A stretch of 64,000 nucleotides of DNA from Pseudohongiella spirulinae (GCF_001444425.1 NZ_CP013189.1:1364001-1428000); one strand, 5' to 3'; shown: positions 8,685 through 18,158, counted from the stretch's first letter. The notes: generated by a model from the sequence alone, not told the origin. Program-made: numbers and translations.

Positions 8685-9059
8685 TTAATCGCGACCGACG
8701 AAGCTGAACTTCATTGAAGTGCGAACAGGAACCGGCTCGCCAGCTTCGGCAACAACAGGCTCAAACTTCCAGGACTCGATGGCAGCCAGTGCAGCGCGAG
8801 TGAACAGACGTGAGTTGGACTCAGCGATAGTCGGGGCAGCAACTGAACCGTCTGGCAGTACAGTGAACTCTACAACAGTGTAACCTTCGATACCTGACAG
8901 TTCTGCACGACGCGGATACTCTGGCAGAGACTGCTCAACAACGCGCAGCTCTTTGCTGCTGAATGACATTTCCGGAGTCTGTGCACTGGCACCAGTAGCC
9001 ATCGCTGAGCCGACAACACCAAGGATAAGAGCGGATTTGATTTTGGCTGAAACTTTCAT
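8685..9059 (-). CDS. Exported TonB C-terminal-domain protein
   Basis: The 124-residue product has a signal peptide (MKVSAKIKSALILGVVGSAM, cleavage probably after ASA) and then a single TonB C-terminal domain. The hallmark segments are YPRRAELSGIEGYTVVEFTV, DGSVAAPTIAES and FTRAALAAIESWKFEPVV. TonB domains normally touch the TonB box of outer-membrane receptors. This one lacks the proline-rich spacer, and its hydrophobic N-terminus looks cleavable, so it is probably a free periplasmic protein rather than a classical energy transducer. The start at 9059 has AAGAGGT upstream; an in-frame start at 9095 is less likely. It is a single gene facing away from the DUF6351 gene across a 310-bp AT-rich gap. 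Confidence 0.82.
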   Translation of the reverse strand: MKVSAKIKSALILGVVGSAMATGASAQTPEMSFSSKELRVVEQSLPEYPRRAELSGIEGYTVVEFTVLPDGSVAAPTIAESNSRLFTRAALAAIESWKFEPVVAEAGEPVPVRTSMKFSFVGRD

Positions 9060-9369
9060 GTTAAGACCTCTTGAGAGAGTTAAGTGAATTGGCAATATGG
9101 AAAAAGCAAGCGTCGTGCCAATATTTAAATATCAATAAATACAATGGGATAGAGTTTTGATAACACTTTGATGACCAATCTGGTGCGCTGTATTAATGCA
9201 CCATGCACCATTAAGCATCAAAGTTGACAGCATGTTGCCACTAAAGAATGACAATATAGTGTCAATGATATGAAGTGTTGATGACATTCCAATCCTGAAT
9301 CCATTCATGATAATGTCAGCTTTGCCCGCAATAAAAACTCACAAAAACCATAGCTGACAGGAGCTTGTT
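9060..9369. other. Divergent intergenic region with inverted repeats
   Basis: This AT-rich, gene-free stretch lies between the divergent TonB-domain and DUF6351 genes. It contains the inverted repeat TGACA-N6-TGTCA (9249-9264) and a TGGTGC (9181-9186) / GCACCA set around 9199-9210. It also holds a TTGACA hexamer at 9224-9229 without a convincing -10 box at 17 bp. These could be operators or promoters for either gene, but I cannot assign them. Confidence 0.4.
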
Positions 9370-11646
9370 ATGCTGCGCAGGGTCTTATTGATTGCCGCCA
9401 TCGCTGGTGTCGGAGCGTGTTCCGAGCCGCCTCTGAATGTTTCAATGTCCAGTCTCTCCAGTGCGCCCGAGCAAGTCAGTGGTGGCAGTATACTGCTGTC
9501 GCTTGAGGGGCTGGAGTCATTGGACGGGGTCAGTTTCAGGGCCAATGGCCAGCCACTTGATGTCATCCGCGCTGAGCAGCATTCGCCGCTTCAGGTGCTG
9601 GTTGAGGGTCTGAGTCCCGGCGCAAACAGTATCGAGGTGATTCGTTCCGGCAATCAGGTGCTGGCCACTCTGGATGTCACCAACCATCCGATCAGCGGGC
9701 CTTTATTATCCGGACCACAGCAATATCCATTTGTCTGCAGCAGCGTTCTGGAGTGGGGTGTGCAGCCACTGGTCGACCATGACGAAGACTGGGGGTTCCC
9801 GGTCTACGATGCCGCAGGCAATGTCACTGGTTACAGTAAAGACTGCTCGATTGAACCGTTTGTTGAATACCACTATATGAGTACGGATGGCCAGTATAAA
9901 CCCTGGCCGGAGGATGGGGCGCGTCCAGCCGATCTGGCGCGCACAGTGCTTACTGATGGCCGCGAAGTTGACTTTGTGGTGCGCTGGGAGCGCGGCACCA
10001 TTAATCGCTTCCTGTATAGCCTGGCAGTTCTGGCAGATCCTGACAATCAGGTCAGTGACGTCCATGAAGCCGGTGATATCAACTGGAATGGGCGTCTGTT
10101 GTACCATTTTGAGGGCGGTGTGGGTGTTGGTCATTTCCAGGGGCGAGTGAATACAACGCGCGCACGGATGCCGGAGGCGCTGGGCAAGGGTTACGCCGTG
10201 GCCTATTCCTCGGGTAACAGGACCGGTGAGCACTACAACCTTCAGGTGGGTGGCGAAACGGCACTGATGGTCAAAGAGCAGTTTATCAAACGCTTTGGCG
10301 TGCCTGACTACACAGTGGCCATTGGTGGCTCTGGCGGCGCCATTCAGCAGTATGTGTATCAGCAGAATTATCCGGGTCTGATTGATGCAGGCGTGCCCCA
10401 GTATTCCTACCCGGACATGGTGACTCAAACGATTCATGTGGGTGACTGCGAATTGCTTGAGCACTACATGGATGTGACTGATCGGGACAACCCGAAATGG
10501 CAGGTGACCGCCAACCGCAGTTTGCTGCTGGGATTTAATTCAACAGATGCGGTGCCCGATCCGTTGGCCGAGGCCAAGCGCGCGCTGGGCTATGCCTCAG
10601 CTGACGGGTCCAATGAATGTATTCCGGCCTGGCGCGGACTGACACCGCTGAGCATGAATCCGCACTACGGGCAGGTGCGTGAGCAGGACAAAATGCATCC
10701 GCCGGGTATCATGGATGATGTGGTCTGGACACACTACGACGACCTGAAAAACATCTACGGTGTTGATGATAATGGCTGGGCCAGAACACCCTGGGATAAC
10801 GTGGGTGTGCAGTACGGTCTGGAAGCGATGAAAGCCGGCGCCATCACCCCCGAAGAATTCCTGGATATCAATACCCGGGTGGGCGGCTGGAAGCATCCGT
10901 CGGAAATGGTGCAGGAAGGTTTCCCTTATCTGGGCGAACCGACCCCTGAGAACTTTGATCCATGGAGTCGCCGCAATATGAATCTGGGGCAGAACGATGA
11001 ACCGGCACCCAGAACCGAAGGCGATGTACAGGCCATCAGCGCGTTGTACCAGTCAGGCATGGTATTTGACGGTCAGCTGAATATTCCGATCGTCGACTGG
11101 CGACATTATCTGGAACATGTCCTTGATATGCACAACTCGCATCAGTCATTTTCTGCCCGTCAGCGTATACGCAATCGTATGGGGCACAGCGAAAATCAGC
11201 TGGTCTGGTTTACCGATGCCCGCCCTGAGCCAGCTTTTGACCAGACCATGCAGGCTCTTGATGTGCTGCATGACTGGGTGATGAACATCAAGGCCAATCC
11301 GGCGGCGGGTGTGGCAGGCAATCGACCGGCCAGTGCTCAGGATGCCTGCTTTGCCACCGATGGCAGTCTGATTGCCAGCGGCGCTGATGTCTGGGATGGT
11401 GTGCTGGATGATAACGCGCCAGGCGCCTGCACTCAGGCCCTCCCGTTGTACAAGACCTCACGCATTCAGGCCGGCGGGCCCATTGAGGGCAGTATTTTCA
11501 AGTGCACACTGAAACCACTGGATGTGGCGCTCAGTGATGGCACCTATGGCAACTGGCGTCCGGATCCGACTCAAATAGCACAACTGCAGGCGGTGTTCCC
11601 GCAGGGGGTGTGCGATTATCAGCAGGGTGACCAGGGCAGACCCTGA
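9370..11646 (+). CDS. DUF6351 family lipoprotein (predicted alpha/beta hydrolase)
   Basis: This 758-residue lipoprotein has a signal peptide ending in the lipobox AGVGAC (Cys17), so it is probably outer-membrane or periplasmic. It resembles the DUF6351 family: an N-terminal beta-rich region (about 20-110), then NHPISGPLLSGPQQYPFVC and the large conserved domain. A nucleophile-elbow-like GGSGGAIQQYVYQQNYPG (near residues 318-335) suggests a serine-hydrolase fold, and the C-terminal half has His/Asp-rich segments that could complete a triad. The family's substrate is unknown. The gene is preceded by AGGAG (9359-9363). It stands 84 bp before the 3-hydroxyacyl-CoA dehydrogenase gene, possibly in one transcript. 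Family recognition is good; enzymatic activity is inference. Confidence 0.78.
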   Translation: MLRRVLLIAAIAGVGACSEPPLNVSMSSLSSAPEQVSGGSILLSLEGLESLDGVSFRANGQPLDVIRAEQHSPLQVLVEGLSPGANSIEVIRSGNQVLATLDVTNHPISGPLLSGPQQYPFVCSSVLEWGVQPLVDHDEDWGFPVYDAAGNVTGYSKDCSIEPFVEYHYMSTDGQYKPWPEDGARPADLARTVLTDGREVDFVVRWERGTINRFLYSLAVLADPDNQVSDVHEAGDINWNGRLLYHFEGGVGVGHFQGRVNTTRARMPEALGKGYAVAYSSGNRTGEHYNLQVGGETALMVKEQFIKRFGVPDYTVAIGGSGGAIQQYVYQQNYPGLIDAGVPQYSYPDMVTQTIHVGDCELLEHYMDVTDRDNPKWQVTANRSLLLGFNSTDAVPDPLAEAKRALGYASADGSNECIPAWRGLTPLSMNPHYGQVREQDKMHPPGIMDDVVWTHYDDLKNIYGVDDNGWARTPWDNVGVQYGLEAMKAGAITPEEFLDINTRVGGWKHPSEMVQEGFPYLGEPTPENFDPWSRRNMNLGQNDEPAPRTEGDVQAISALYQSGMVFDGQLNIPIVDWRHYLEHVLDMHNSHQSFSARQRIRNRMGHSENQLVWFTDARPEPAFDQTMQALDVLHDWVMNIKANPAAGVAGNRPASAQDACFATDGSLIASGADVWDGVLDDNAPGACTQALPLYKTSRIQAGGPIEGSIFKCTLKPLDVALSDGTYGNWRPDPTQIAQLQAVFPQGVCDYQQGDQGRP

Positions 11647-11730
11647 TTCGATGTTGAAGAGCATCATGTTAAGGTTAAAATCGCTCAGGCGTATTGAACT
11701 GGTTTTTTCAATCATAAACGGGATGATGTA

Positions 11731-12603
11731 ATGAAATTTGAAGACATTAAAAATATCTGCGTAGTAGGTGCTGGCAACATGGGGCATCAGATTGCTCTGC
11801 AGTCAGCGATCTGCGGATTCAAGGTCAAGTGTTTTGATATCAATGAAGAGACGCTGAAGAAGGCTGATGCTTTTGTCGACAGCTACCTGCCCGGCCGAGT
11901 TGAAAAAGGCCGTCTGACAGCAGAGCAGGCTGAGGCTGCGCGCAACAATATTCAGTTTGTTAACGATCTCGAGCTGGCGGCTGGTGACGCAGACTTTGTG
12001 ATTGAAGCGGCAACTGAAATTCTGGAGCTGAAGCGTAAAATATATGCCGATCTCGATCGCATTGCGCCCAGGCATGCAATTCTTGCCACCAACAGTTCAG
12101 CCATTGTCAGCTCCAAAATAGCAGACGCGACACAGCGGCAGGATAAAGTGGTCAACATGCACTTCTTTAATCCGGCGCTGGTCATGAAGCTGGTGGAGGT
12201 GGTTAAAGGTCCGCACGTGTCTGATGAAACAGCTGATCTGACCATGCAATTGAGCAAGACACTGCAGAAAGTACCCGTACTGCTCAAGAAGGAAGTCGAC
12301 GGTTTTCTGCTCAACCGGATTTTTGCGGCGATTTCCAGAGAAGCCACATGGCTGCTGGAAATGGGCGTGGCAGAAGTGGAAGATATCGATAATGCCTGCG
12401 TGTATGGTGCGGGTCATCCGATGGGGCCATTCCGCCTGAATGATCTGACCGGACTGGATCTGAGCTACATAATGCGCATGGAGAAGTTCCGTGAGACCGG
12501 TAACCCGGCCGATCTGCCCAACCCTCGTCTGGTTGAGCACTACATGAAAGGCGAGTATGGCGAAAAAACCGGTAAGGGCTGGTACGACTACAGCAAAAAG
12601 TAA
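11731..12603 (+). CDS. 3-hydroxyacyl-CoA dehydrogenase (3-hydroxybutyryl-CoA dehydrogenase type)
   Basis: The 290-residue enzyme oxidises 3-hydroxyacyl-CoA to 3-ketoacyl-CoA with NAD+, as in beta-oxidation or butanoate metabolism. The N-terminal Rossmann motif VVGAGNMGHQIALQSA (about 12-27) is followed by the conserved ATNSSAI and HFFNPALVMKLVEVV (catalytic His in HFFNP). The C-terminal domain contains DGFLLNRIFAAI and GAGHPMGPFRLNDLTGLD. Its length matches the stand-alone Hbd/PaaH family rather than the large FadB fusion. No other fatty acid genes are nearby. Confidence 0.92.
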   Translation: MKFEDIKNICVVGAGNMGHQIALQSAICGFKVKCFDINEETLKKADAFVDSYLPGRVEKGRLTAEQAEAARNNIQFVNDLELAAGDADFVIEAATEILELKRKIYADLDRIAPRHAILATNSSAIVSSKIADATQRQDKVVNMHFFNPALVMKLVEVVKGPHVSDETADLTMQLSKTLQKVPVLLKKEVDGFLLNRIFAAISREATWLLEMGVAEVEDIDNACVYGAGHPMGPFRLNDLTGLDLSYIMRMEKFRETGNPADLPNPRLVEHYMKGEYGEKTGKGWYDYSKK

Positions 12604-12640
12604 GTCGCGGAAGACTGTAGCCTGACCAGGTTTGTCTGAG

Positions 12641-13009
12641 TCAGGCGTCCGGCGCCAGAGCCTTGGCCAGATCGGCAGGCTCTATCTCCAGACCGGTCAG
12701 CTCGGTATCCCAGTTGGGGCCCACCAGGGCGTCATCTTCGTGGATGCCGGGCAGCCATTCGGTCAGAAAGTCCTCAAGGCTGATGGCCTTGGGTTCATAG
12801 ATGGACCATTCTTCCGTGCACATGGCCGCCGCAAAGTCTTCCTGAGACCAGAACGGGAAGACTTCAGTATCTTCAAACTCAATTGACTCACACAGTGCCC
12901 AGCCTTCCTTGCCGTGCAGTCCCCAGACCTGGCCACTGGCCTGGACCTGTTGCAGAAACAATTCATAATTTTGTTCTTCGTTGTCGGACAGCGCTGACTG
13001 AGATGTCAT
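12641..13009 (-). CDS. DUF2750 domain-containing protein
   Basis: This 122-residue soluble, acidic protein matches the DUF2750 family. The family-like core is the segment WGLHGKEGWALCES and the FPFWSQEDFAAAMCTEEW block, followed by LEDFLTEWLPGI. Its function is unknown. The ATG at 13009 has GGAG 8 bases upstream and is preferred over a GTG at 13018. The 5' end is divergent from, and close to, ppnN (13089), so they share an 80-bp promoter region. It converges with the dehydrogenase gene, with a GCCTGAC/GTCAGGC inverted repeat (12620-12646) between them. Confidence 0.82.
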   Translation of the reverse strand: MTSQSALSDNEEQNYELFLQQVQASGQVWGLHGKEGWALCESIEFEDTEVFPFWSQEDFAAAMCTEEWSIYEPKAISLEDFLTEWLPGIHEDDALVGPNWDTELTGLEIEPADLAKALAPDA

Positions 13010-13088
13010 AATGGTCACTCCGGTGCCGGGTCAATTGCGTGGGCGCGTATTGTACTGGAAACCCGGTCAGAATAAAGGATTGAATACC

Positions 13089-14519
13089 ATGGCACAAAAT
13101 AATTGTCCGCTGCAGACTATTAATACCTCCGTCAGTCCCACAGGCAGTCTGGAGCTGCTCTCTCAGCAGGAGGTCGAGCGCCTGAGAGACCTGGGGCACG
13201 GTGAGATTTACGAACTGTTCCGTCGCTGTGCGCTGGCAGTGCTGAACTGTGACGATACCTCTGACAGTGCCGAGGAAGTTTATAAACGATATCCTGATTT
13301 TCAGATTGAGATAGTGCAGCGCACCCGCGGTATTAAACTGAAACTGACCGGAGCACCGGCCTGCGCCTTCGTGGACGGCAAGATCATCAGCGGCGTCCGT
13401 GAGCACCTGTTTGCGGTGCTGCGCGATATTGTGTTTGTCTCCAGCGAGTTCTATCACCCGCAGTCAGCGCCAGTGTCAGGCGGTTTTGAAGCCATCCGCT
13501 TTGATGAACACAGTCCACAGACTTCGGCCTTAATCAAAAATCTGGTGTTTCACGTGCTGCGTAATGCTGGACTGCTGCAGGCGCGACAGCTGCCCAGCCT
13601 GGTGGTCTGCTGGGGCGGGCATGCAATCAGCCGCGAGGAGTATGACTACAGCAAGGCAGTGGGTTACCAGCTGGGGCTGCGGGGGCTGGATATCTGCACT
13701 GGCTGTGGTCCCGGAGCCATGAAAGGTCCCATGAAGGGGGCCACCATCGGCCATGCCAAGCAACGCCTGAAAAACGGCCGCTACATTGGTATCAGCGAGC
13801 CCGGCATCATTGCCGCCGAATCACCCAACCCGATTGTTAATCATCTGGTTGTCATGCCGGATATCGAGAAGCGACTGGAGGCCTTTGTACGCCTTGGCCA
13901 TGGCATCATTGTGTTCCCCGGCGGGGTGGGGACGCTGGAAGAAATTCTTTTTTTACTGGGGACCCTGATGGATCCTGCCAATCAGGATGTTTACCTGCCA
14001 CTGATCTTCACCGAGCCGGCCTCCAGCCGGGGCTATTTCGAGAAAATTGATGCGTTTCTGGTGGCTACATTGGGTGTACAGGTTCGTCAGTACTATCAAA
14101 TCGTGACTGATGACCCGACCAAAGTGGCCCACATCATGCGCGACGGTGTTAATCGTGTGGCCCGTAACCGCCGTCAGACCCGTGATGCCTATTACTACAA
14201 CTGGCTGCTGAGTATTCCGGAAGCCATGAAGTACCCCTTTGAAGTCAGCCATGATTCGATGGCAGCACTGCAGTTGAGTACCCGCCTGCCAGCTGCGGAA
14301 CTGGCTGTGAATCTGCGTCGGGTGTTTTCGGGCATTGTGGCCGGTAACGTCAAGGATCACGGTGTCCGCCTGGTGCGTGAGCACGGGCCGTTTCAGATCC
14401 GCGGCGAGGGGCCGGTTATGGCGGCGATGGATGCCTTATTGCGCGATTTTGTCGCCGATGGGCGCATGAAGTTGCTCAGAGAGCAGTACAACCCCTGTTA
14501 TACTATGCACCCTTTATGA
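13089..14519 (+). CDS. ppnN: Nucleotide 5'-monophosphate nucleosidase PpnN (YgdH/LOG family)
   Basis: PpnN cleaves purine and pyrimidine nucleoside monophosphates to the base and ribose 5-phosphate, and in E. coli is activated by (p)ppGpp. The 476-residue product has the three-part architecture of the family: an N-terminal domain, the central LOG domain, and a C-terminal domain. The LOG domain carries the phosphoribohydrolase motif VFPGGVGTLEEILFLLG; the upstream CTGCGPGAMKGPMKG is also conserved. E. coli PpnN is 454 residues. The ATG at 13089 has AAAGGA upstream; an extended in-frame start at 13011 overlaps the divergent DUF2750 gene and is unlikely. The stop lies about 25 bases before the suf promoter. 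Confidence 0.92.
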   Translation: MAQNNCPLQTINTSVSPTGSLELLSQQEVERLRDLGHGEIYELFRRCALAVLNCDDTSDSAEEVYKRYPDFQIEIVQRTRGIKLKLTGAPACAFVDGKIISGVREHLFAVLRDIVFVSSEFYHPQSAPVSGGFEAIRFDEHSPQTSALIKNLVFHVLRNAGLLQARQLPSLVVCWGGHAISREEYDYSKAVGYQLGLRGLDICTGCGPGAMKGPMKGATIGHAKQRLKNGRYIGISEPGIIAAESPNPIVNHLVVMPDIEKRLEAFVRLGHGIIVFPGGVGTLEEILFLLGTLMDPANQDVYLPLIFTEPASSRGYFEKIDAFLVATLGVQVRQYYQIVTDDPTKVAHIMRDGVNRVARNRRQTRDAYYYNWLLSIPEAMKYPFEVSHDSMAALQLSTRLPAAELAVNLRRVFSGIVAGNVKDHGVRLVREHGPFQIRGEGPVMAAMDALLRDFVADGRMKLLREQYNPCYTMHPL

Positions 14520-14541
14520 TCCGAATCAGGCTGGCGGCGTA

Positions 14542-14566
14542 ATAGTTGACTAAAATACTCGGATAA
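14542..14566 (+). promoter_or_regulatory. Predicted IscR type-1 binding site upstream of sufB
   Basis: The 25 bases match 22 positions of the published IscR type-1 consensus ATASYYGACTRWWWYAGTCRRSTAT, differing only at positions 17, 22 and 25. The site covers the -35 hexamer of the suf promoter, as at the E. coli iscR promoter, where [2Fe-2S]-IscR represses. No IscR or SufR gene is in the window, so the regulator would be encoded elsewhere. Confidence 0.7.
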
Positions 14567-14574
14567 TTGATAAT
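14546..14574 (+). promoter_or_regulatory. Sigma-70 promoter of the suf operon
   Basis: A -35 TTGACT (14546-14551) and a -10 GATAAT (14569-14574) with a 17-bp spacer make a near-consensus promoter, 48 bases ahead of the sufB start. It overlaps the IscR-like site. Confidence 0.72.
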
Positions 14575-14621
14575 TTGCCGCTCCCAGACAGACGCCAAGA
14601 TGCCAATACAGAGGTTGTACT

Positions 14622-16058
14622 ATGAGTGAACAAGTCGAAAGTCTGATCCGCAAGGACTATGCGGCCGGATTTCACTCGGCAATTGAGTCGGATACGCTGG
14701 CACCGGGTCTTGATGAAGATGTGGTGCGCTTTATCTCTGCGCAGAAAGAAGAGCCGCAGTGGATGCTGGAATGGCGCCTGAAAGCCTACCATGCCTGGCG
14801 CGAAATGACTGAGCCAACCTGGGCTCACGTGCACTACCCGAAGATCGATTTTGAGTCGATTTCCTATTACAGCTCACCCAAAAGCATGAAAAACCGCCCC
14901 AAGAGTCTGGATGAGGTTGATCCGGAACTGCTGGCCACCTATGAAAAGCTGGGTATTCCATTGCATGAGCAGGAAGCTCTGGCGGGCGTGGCGGTTGATG
15001 CTGTGTTTGATTCCGTTTCTGTGGTAACCACGTTCCGTGAAAAACTGCATGAGGCGGGCGTCATTTTTTGCCCCATCAGTGAAGCCATCCGCGAGTATCC
15101 GGAACTGGTACAAAAATACCTGGGCTCCGTGGTGCCACAAAAAGACAATTTTTACGCGGCACTGAACTCAGCCGTGTTTTCCGACGGTTCGTTCGTCTAT
15201 ATCCCCAAGGGTGTGCGCTGCCCCATGGAGCTGTCGACCTATTTCCGTATTAACGAACTGAATACAGGACAGTTTGAGCGCACCCTGATCGTGGCCGACG
15301 AAGGCTCTCATGTCAGCTATTTGGAAGGTTGTACAGCGCCCATGCGCGATGAGAACCAGCTGCATGCCGCCGTCGTGGAGCTGGTTGCACTGGATAACGC
15401 CAAAATCAAGTATTCAACGGTGCAAAACTGGTATCCCGGCGATAAAGACGGCAAGGGTGGCATTTACAACTTTGTGACCAAGCGTGGAGTGGCACATACC
15501 AATGCGCACATCTCCTGGACACAGGTAGAGACCGGTTCCGCGGTGACCTGGAAGTATCCCAGCTGCATTCTGAAGGGCGATAACAGCGTCGGTGAATTTT
15601 ACTCGGTGGCGCTGACCAATAACTTTCAGCAGGCCGACACTGGCACCAAGATGATTCATCTGGGCAAAAACACCCGATCTACCATCATTGCCAAAGGCAT
15701 CTCAGCCGGCCGCAGCAACAGCGCCTACCGCGGGCTGGTGCGTATTAACCCGGCAGCCGAGGGTGCCCGCAACTTCACCCAGTGTGACTCGCTGCTGATC
15801 GGTGATCGCTGTGGCGCGCACACCTTCCCCTATATTGAAAACCGCAACGCTTCGGCTGTCATAGAACACGAGGCGACCACCTCCAAGGTCAGTGATGACC
15901 AGATGTTCCTGTGCCAGCAGCGCGGCCTGGACGCCGAGAAAGCCGTATCCATGATCGTCAACGGATTCTGCCGTGAGGTTTTCAAAGAACTGCCCATGGA
16001 GTTTGCTGTGGAAGCGGGCAAATTGCTGGAAGTCAGTCTGGAAGGTTCAGTCGGCTGA
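14622..16058 (+). CDS. sufB: Fe-S cluster assembly scaffold SufB
   Basis: SufB is the scaffold subunit of the cytoplasmic SufBC2D complex that assembles Fe-S clusters from SufS/SufE-derived sulfur. The 478-residue protein (E. coli 495) has the conserved N-terminal region and the beta-helix core. The family's C-terminal segment is present, [20 protein letters not shown] then [13 protein letters not shown], with the Cys and His residues that take part in cluster assembly. It is the first gene of sufBCDSATE and has an AGAGG ribosome binding site 8 bases before the ATG. Regulation is probably Fe-S-dependent through the IscR-like operator. Confidence 0.97.
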   Translation: MSEQVESLIRKDYAAGFHSAIESDTLAPGLDEDVVRFISAQKEEPQWMLEWRLKAYHAWREMTEPTWAHVHYPKIDFESISYYSSPKSMKNRPKSLDEVDPELLATYEKLGIPLHEQEALAGVAVDAVFDSVSVVTTFREKLHEAGVIFCPISEAIREYPELVQKYLGSVVPQKDNFYAALNSAVFSDGSFVYIPKGVRCPMELSTYFRINELNTGQFERTLIVADEGSHVSYLEGCTAPMRDENQLHAAVVELVALDNAKIKYSTVQNWYPGDKDGKGGIYNFVTKRGVAHTNAHISWTQVETGSAVTWKYPSCILKGDNSVGEFYSVALTNNFQQADTGTKMIHLGKNTRSTIIAKGISAGRSNSAYRGLVRINPAAEGARNFTQCDSLLIGDRCGAHTFPYIENRNASAVIEHEATTSKVSDDQMFLCQQRGLDAEKAVSMIVNGFCREVFKELPMEFAVEAGKLLEVSLEGSVG

Positions 16059-16092
16059 TACTGATTTACATTTTATCTGACGGAAAATGACT

Positions 16093-16842
16093 ATGTTACA
16101 GATCAAAGACCTGGTTGCTGAAGTTGCGGGCAAACAGATTCTCAACGGCCTGAATCTGACGATTGGCCCTGGCGAAGTACATGCCATCATGGGGCCCAAC
16201 GGAGCGGGCAAGAGTACGCTGGGCAATGTGCTGACCGGACGTGATGGTTATGACGTGACCAGTGGTCAGGTGCTGTTTAACGGTAAAGACCTGTTTGAAC
16301 TTGATATCGAAGAGCGTGCCCGCGAGGGCCTGTTTCTGGCCTTTCAGTACCCGGTGGAAATTCCCGGCGTCAGCAATATGGAATTCCTGAAGGCAGCGGT
16401 GGATGCGCAGCGCAAGCACCGGGGTCTTGAGGAAATGTCCTCCTTCGATTTTATGAAACTGGCTCGCGAGGTCAGTCAGAAAGTCAGTCTGGACCAGTCC
16501 TTCCTTAAGCGCGGTGTCAATGAAGGATTCTCTGGTGGTGAAAAGAAGCGCAATGAAATTCTGCAGATGATGCTGCTGGAACCGCAGCTGTGCATTCTGG
16601 ATGAGACTGATTCCGGTCTGGATATTGATGCCCTGCAGGTGGTTGCCAACGGCGTAAACGCCATGCGTGCCGAGAATCGCAGCTTTATCGTGGTCACACA
16701 CTATCAGCGCCTGCTCGACTATATCGTGCCGGATTATGTGCACGTGCTGGCCGGCGGCAAAATCGTCAAGTCGGGCGGCAAAGATCTGGCCCTGGAGCTG
16801 GAAGCCAAAGGTTACGGCTGGCTGGAAGGTGAGGTCGCCTGA
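16093..16842 (+). CDS. sufC: Fe-S cluster assembly ATPase SufC
   Basis: SufC is the ABC-type ATPase of SufBC2D, driving the conformational change needed for cluster assembly. Visible motifs are Walker A GPNGAGKST, the Q-loop region AFQYPVEIPG, signature FSGGEKKRNEI and Walker B LCILDETDSGLD. I place the start at the second ATG (16093, MLQIKDLVAEV, 249 residues), because GGA is then 8 bases upstream and the N-terminus matches other SufC proteins. The ATG at 16087 would add two residues. It lies 34 bases after sufB. Confidence 0.96.
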   Translation: MLQIKDLVAEVAGKQILNGLNLTIGPGEVHAIMGPNGAGKSTLGNVLTGRDGYDVTSGQVLFNGKDLFELDIEERAREGLFLAFQYPVEIPGVSNMEFLKAAVDAQRKHRGLEEMSSFDFMKLAREVSQKVSLDQSFLKRGVNEGFSGGEKKRNEILQMMLLEPQLCILDETDSGLDIDALQVVANGVNAMRAENRSFIVVTHYQRLLDYIVPDYVHVLAGGKIVKSGGKDLALELEAKGYGWLEGEVA

Positions 16843-16844
16843 AC

Positions 16845-18158
16845 ATGCAGCAAAGTGAGTTTCAACAACAGGCCCTGAAGCTGGCTGGCCAGCAGCATGC
16901 GCCTGATTATCTGCAGGCCCTAAGGCACAGTGGTGCCGCCGAGTTTGCCTGCGCGCCCTGGCCGGGCCGCAAGAGCGAGCACTGGAAGTATACGCCGCTG
17001 ATGTCGCTGCAGGCCTTTGCGGAGGCCGGATTGCCCAAGGCGCTTGATACTGTTCCGACCAGCGCGGACTTGCAGGCAATGCGCAGTGAGCAGTACATCA
17101 ATGTGATTTTTGTTGATGGTGTATTCAATGCAGACGCGTCCGATGCTCTGCCAGCCGGTGTCAGTCTGTTCAGTCAGGCCGGTGACGAAGCACAGCAGAT
17201 CCTGCAACAGCATCTTGGCAAAATTGCCAGTCAGGTGGCCAGTGAACGGCGCAATCTGTTTGCTGCGCTTAACAATGCCCAGTTGACTGAGGGTGTGCTG
17301 GTTACAGTGGCCAAAAACACCACATTGGATAAGCCGCTGAATCTGATCTACCTGTCGTCGGCTGTTGCCGGTGATTTGATGGCCAATACGCGTGTACTGA
17401 TTGTTCTGGAACAGGGCGCCAATGCAAAGGTCATTGAACAGTATCTGTCGGCCGATGACGCGACTGACAGCTTTGCCAACAGCCTGACGGAAATCGCGGT
17501 TGGGGAAAATGCCCGTCTGCACCACACCCGCCTGCATCTGGAACATGAAGACAGTCGCCATATTGGCGGTGTGCATGTGAACCTGCAGCGTAGCGCTGTG
17601 TTTGAAGGCTTTACGCTGGCCGAAGGCGGCCGTCTCAAGCGCATAGACTATCAGATTAATCACGGCGGGGAGGGCGGCGAAGCCATACTTAATGGCGTCT
17701 ACCTGGCACGTCATCAGCAGCTGGTGGATTACCATACCACCATCGAACATCGCGTGCCGCACTGTACCAGCAACGAAGTGTTCCGGGGCATTGTGGGCGA
17801 CAAGGCCAAAGCTGTGTTTAACGGCCGTATCCATATCCATGAAGATGCCCAGAAAACCCTGGCGGAGCTTAACAACCGCAACCTGCTGACATCCAACAGT
17901 GCAGAGGTGGATACCAAGCCCGAGCTTGAAATTTACGCTGACGATGTGCGTTGTGCGCACGGCGCCACCATCAGTCAGCTGGATGATACAGCGCTGTATT
18001 ACCTGCAGAGCCGGGGCGTTGAACGCCAACAGGCCACCATGATGCTCAGCTACGGTTTTATCAATGAGGTCATGATGGCCCTGCCGTATGCGGACATGCT
18101 GGATACACTGCAGACGCGTCTGCGACAGCGCTTTATCGAGGAGTCCTCAATTGACTGA
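16845..18158 (+). CDS. sufD: Fe-S cluster assembly protein SufD
   Basis: SufD is the SufB paralogue that completes the SufBC2D scaffold and is needed for iron acquisition. The 437-residue protein has the variable helical N-terminus followed by the SufBD beta-helix core. Conserved elements are IEHRVPHCTSNEVFRGI, the KAVFNGRIHIHEDAQKT block and DDVRCAHGATISQLD, which contains the functionally important His (CAHGAT). It starts two bases after the sufC stop and its end overlaps the TTG start of sufS by 8 bases. Confidence 0.95.
   Translation: MQQSEFQQQALKLAGQQHAPDYLQALRHSGAAEFACAPWPGRKSEHWKYTPLMSLQAFAEAGLPKALDTVPTSADLQAMRSEQYINVIFVDGVFNADASDALPAGVSLFSQAGDEAQQILQQHLGKIASQVASERRNLFAALNNAQLTEGVLVTVAKNTTLDKPLNLIYLSSAVAGDLMANTRVLIVLEQGANAKVIEQYLSADDATDSFANSLTEIAVGENARLHHTRLHLEHEDSRHIGGVHVNLQRSAVFEGFTLAEGGRLKRIDYQINHGGEGGEAILNGVYLARHQQLVDYHTTIEHRVPHCTSNEVFRGIVGDKAKAVFNGRIHIHEDAQKTLAELNNRNLLTSNSAEVDTKPELEIYADDVRCAHGATISQLDDTALYYLQSRGVERQQATMMLSYGFINEVMMALPYADMLDTLQTRLRQRFIEESSID

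Noticed and set aside
16096..18029. Long antisense frames (327 and 369 codons) opposite sufC and sufD
   Set aside because: They are opposite well-supported suf genes, with low-complexity His/Gln-rich translations and no ribosome binding sites.
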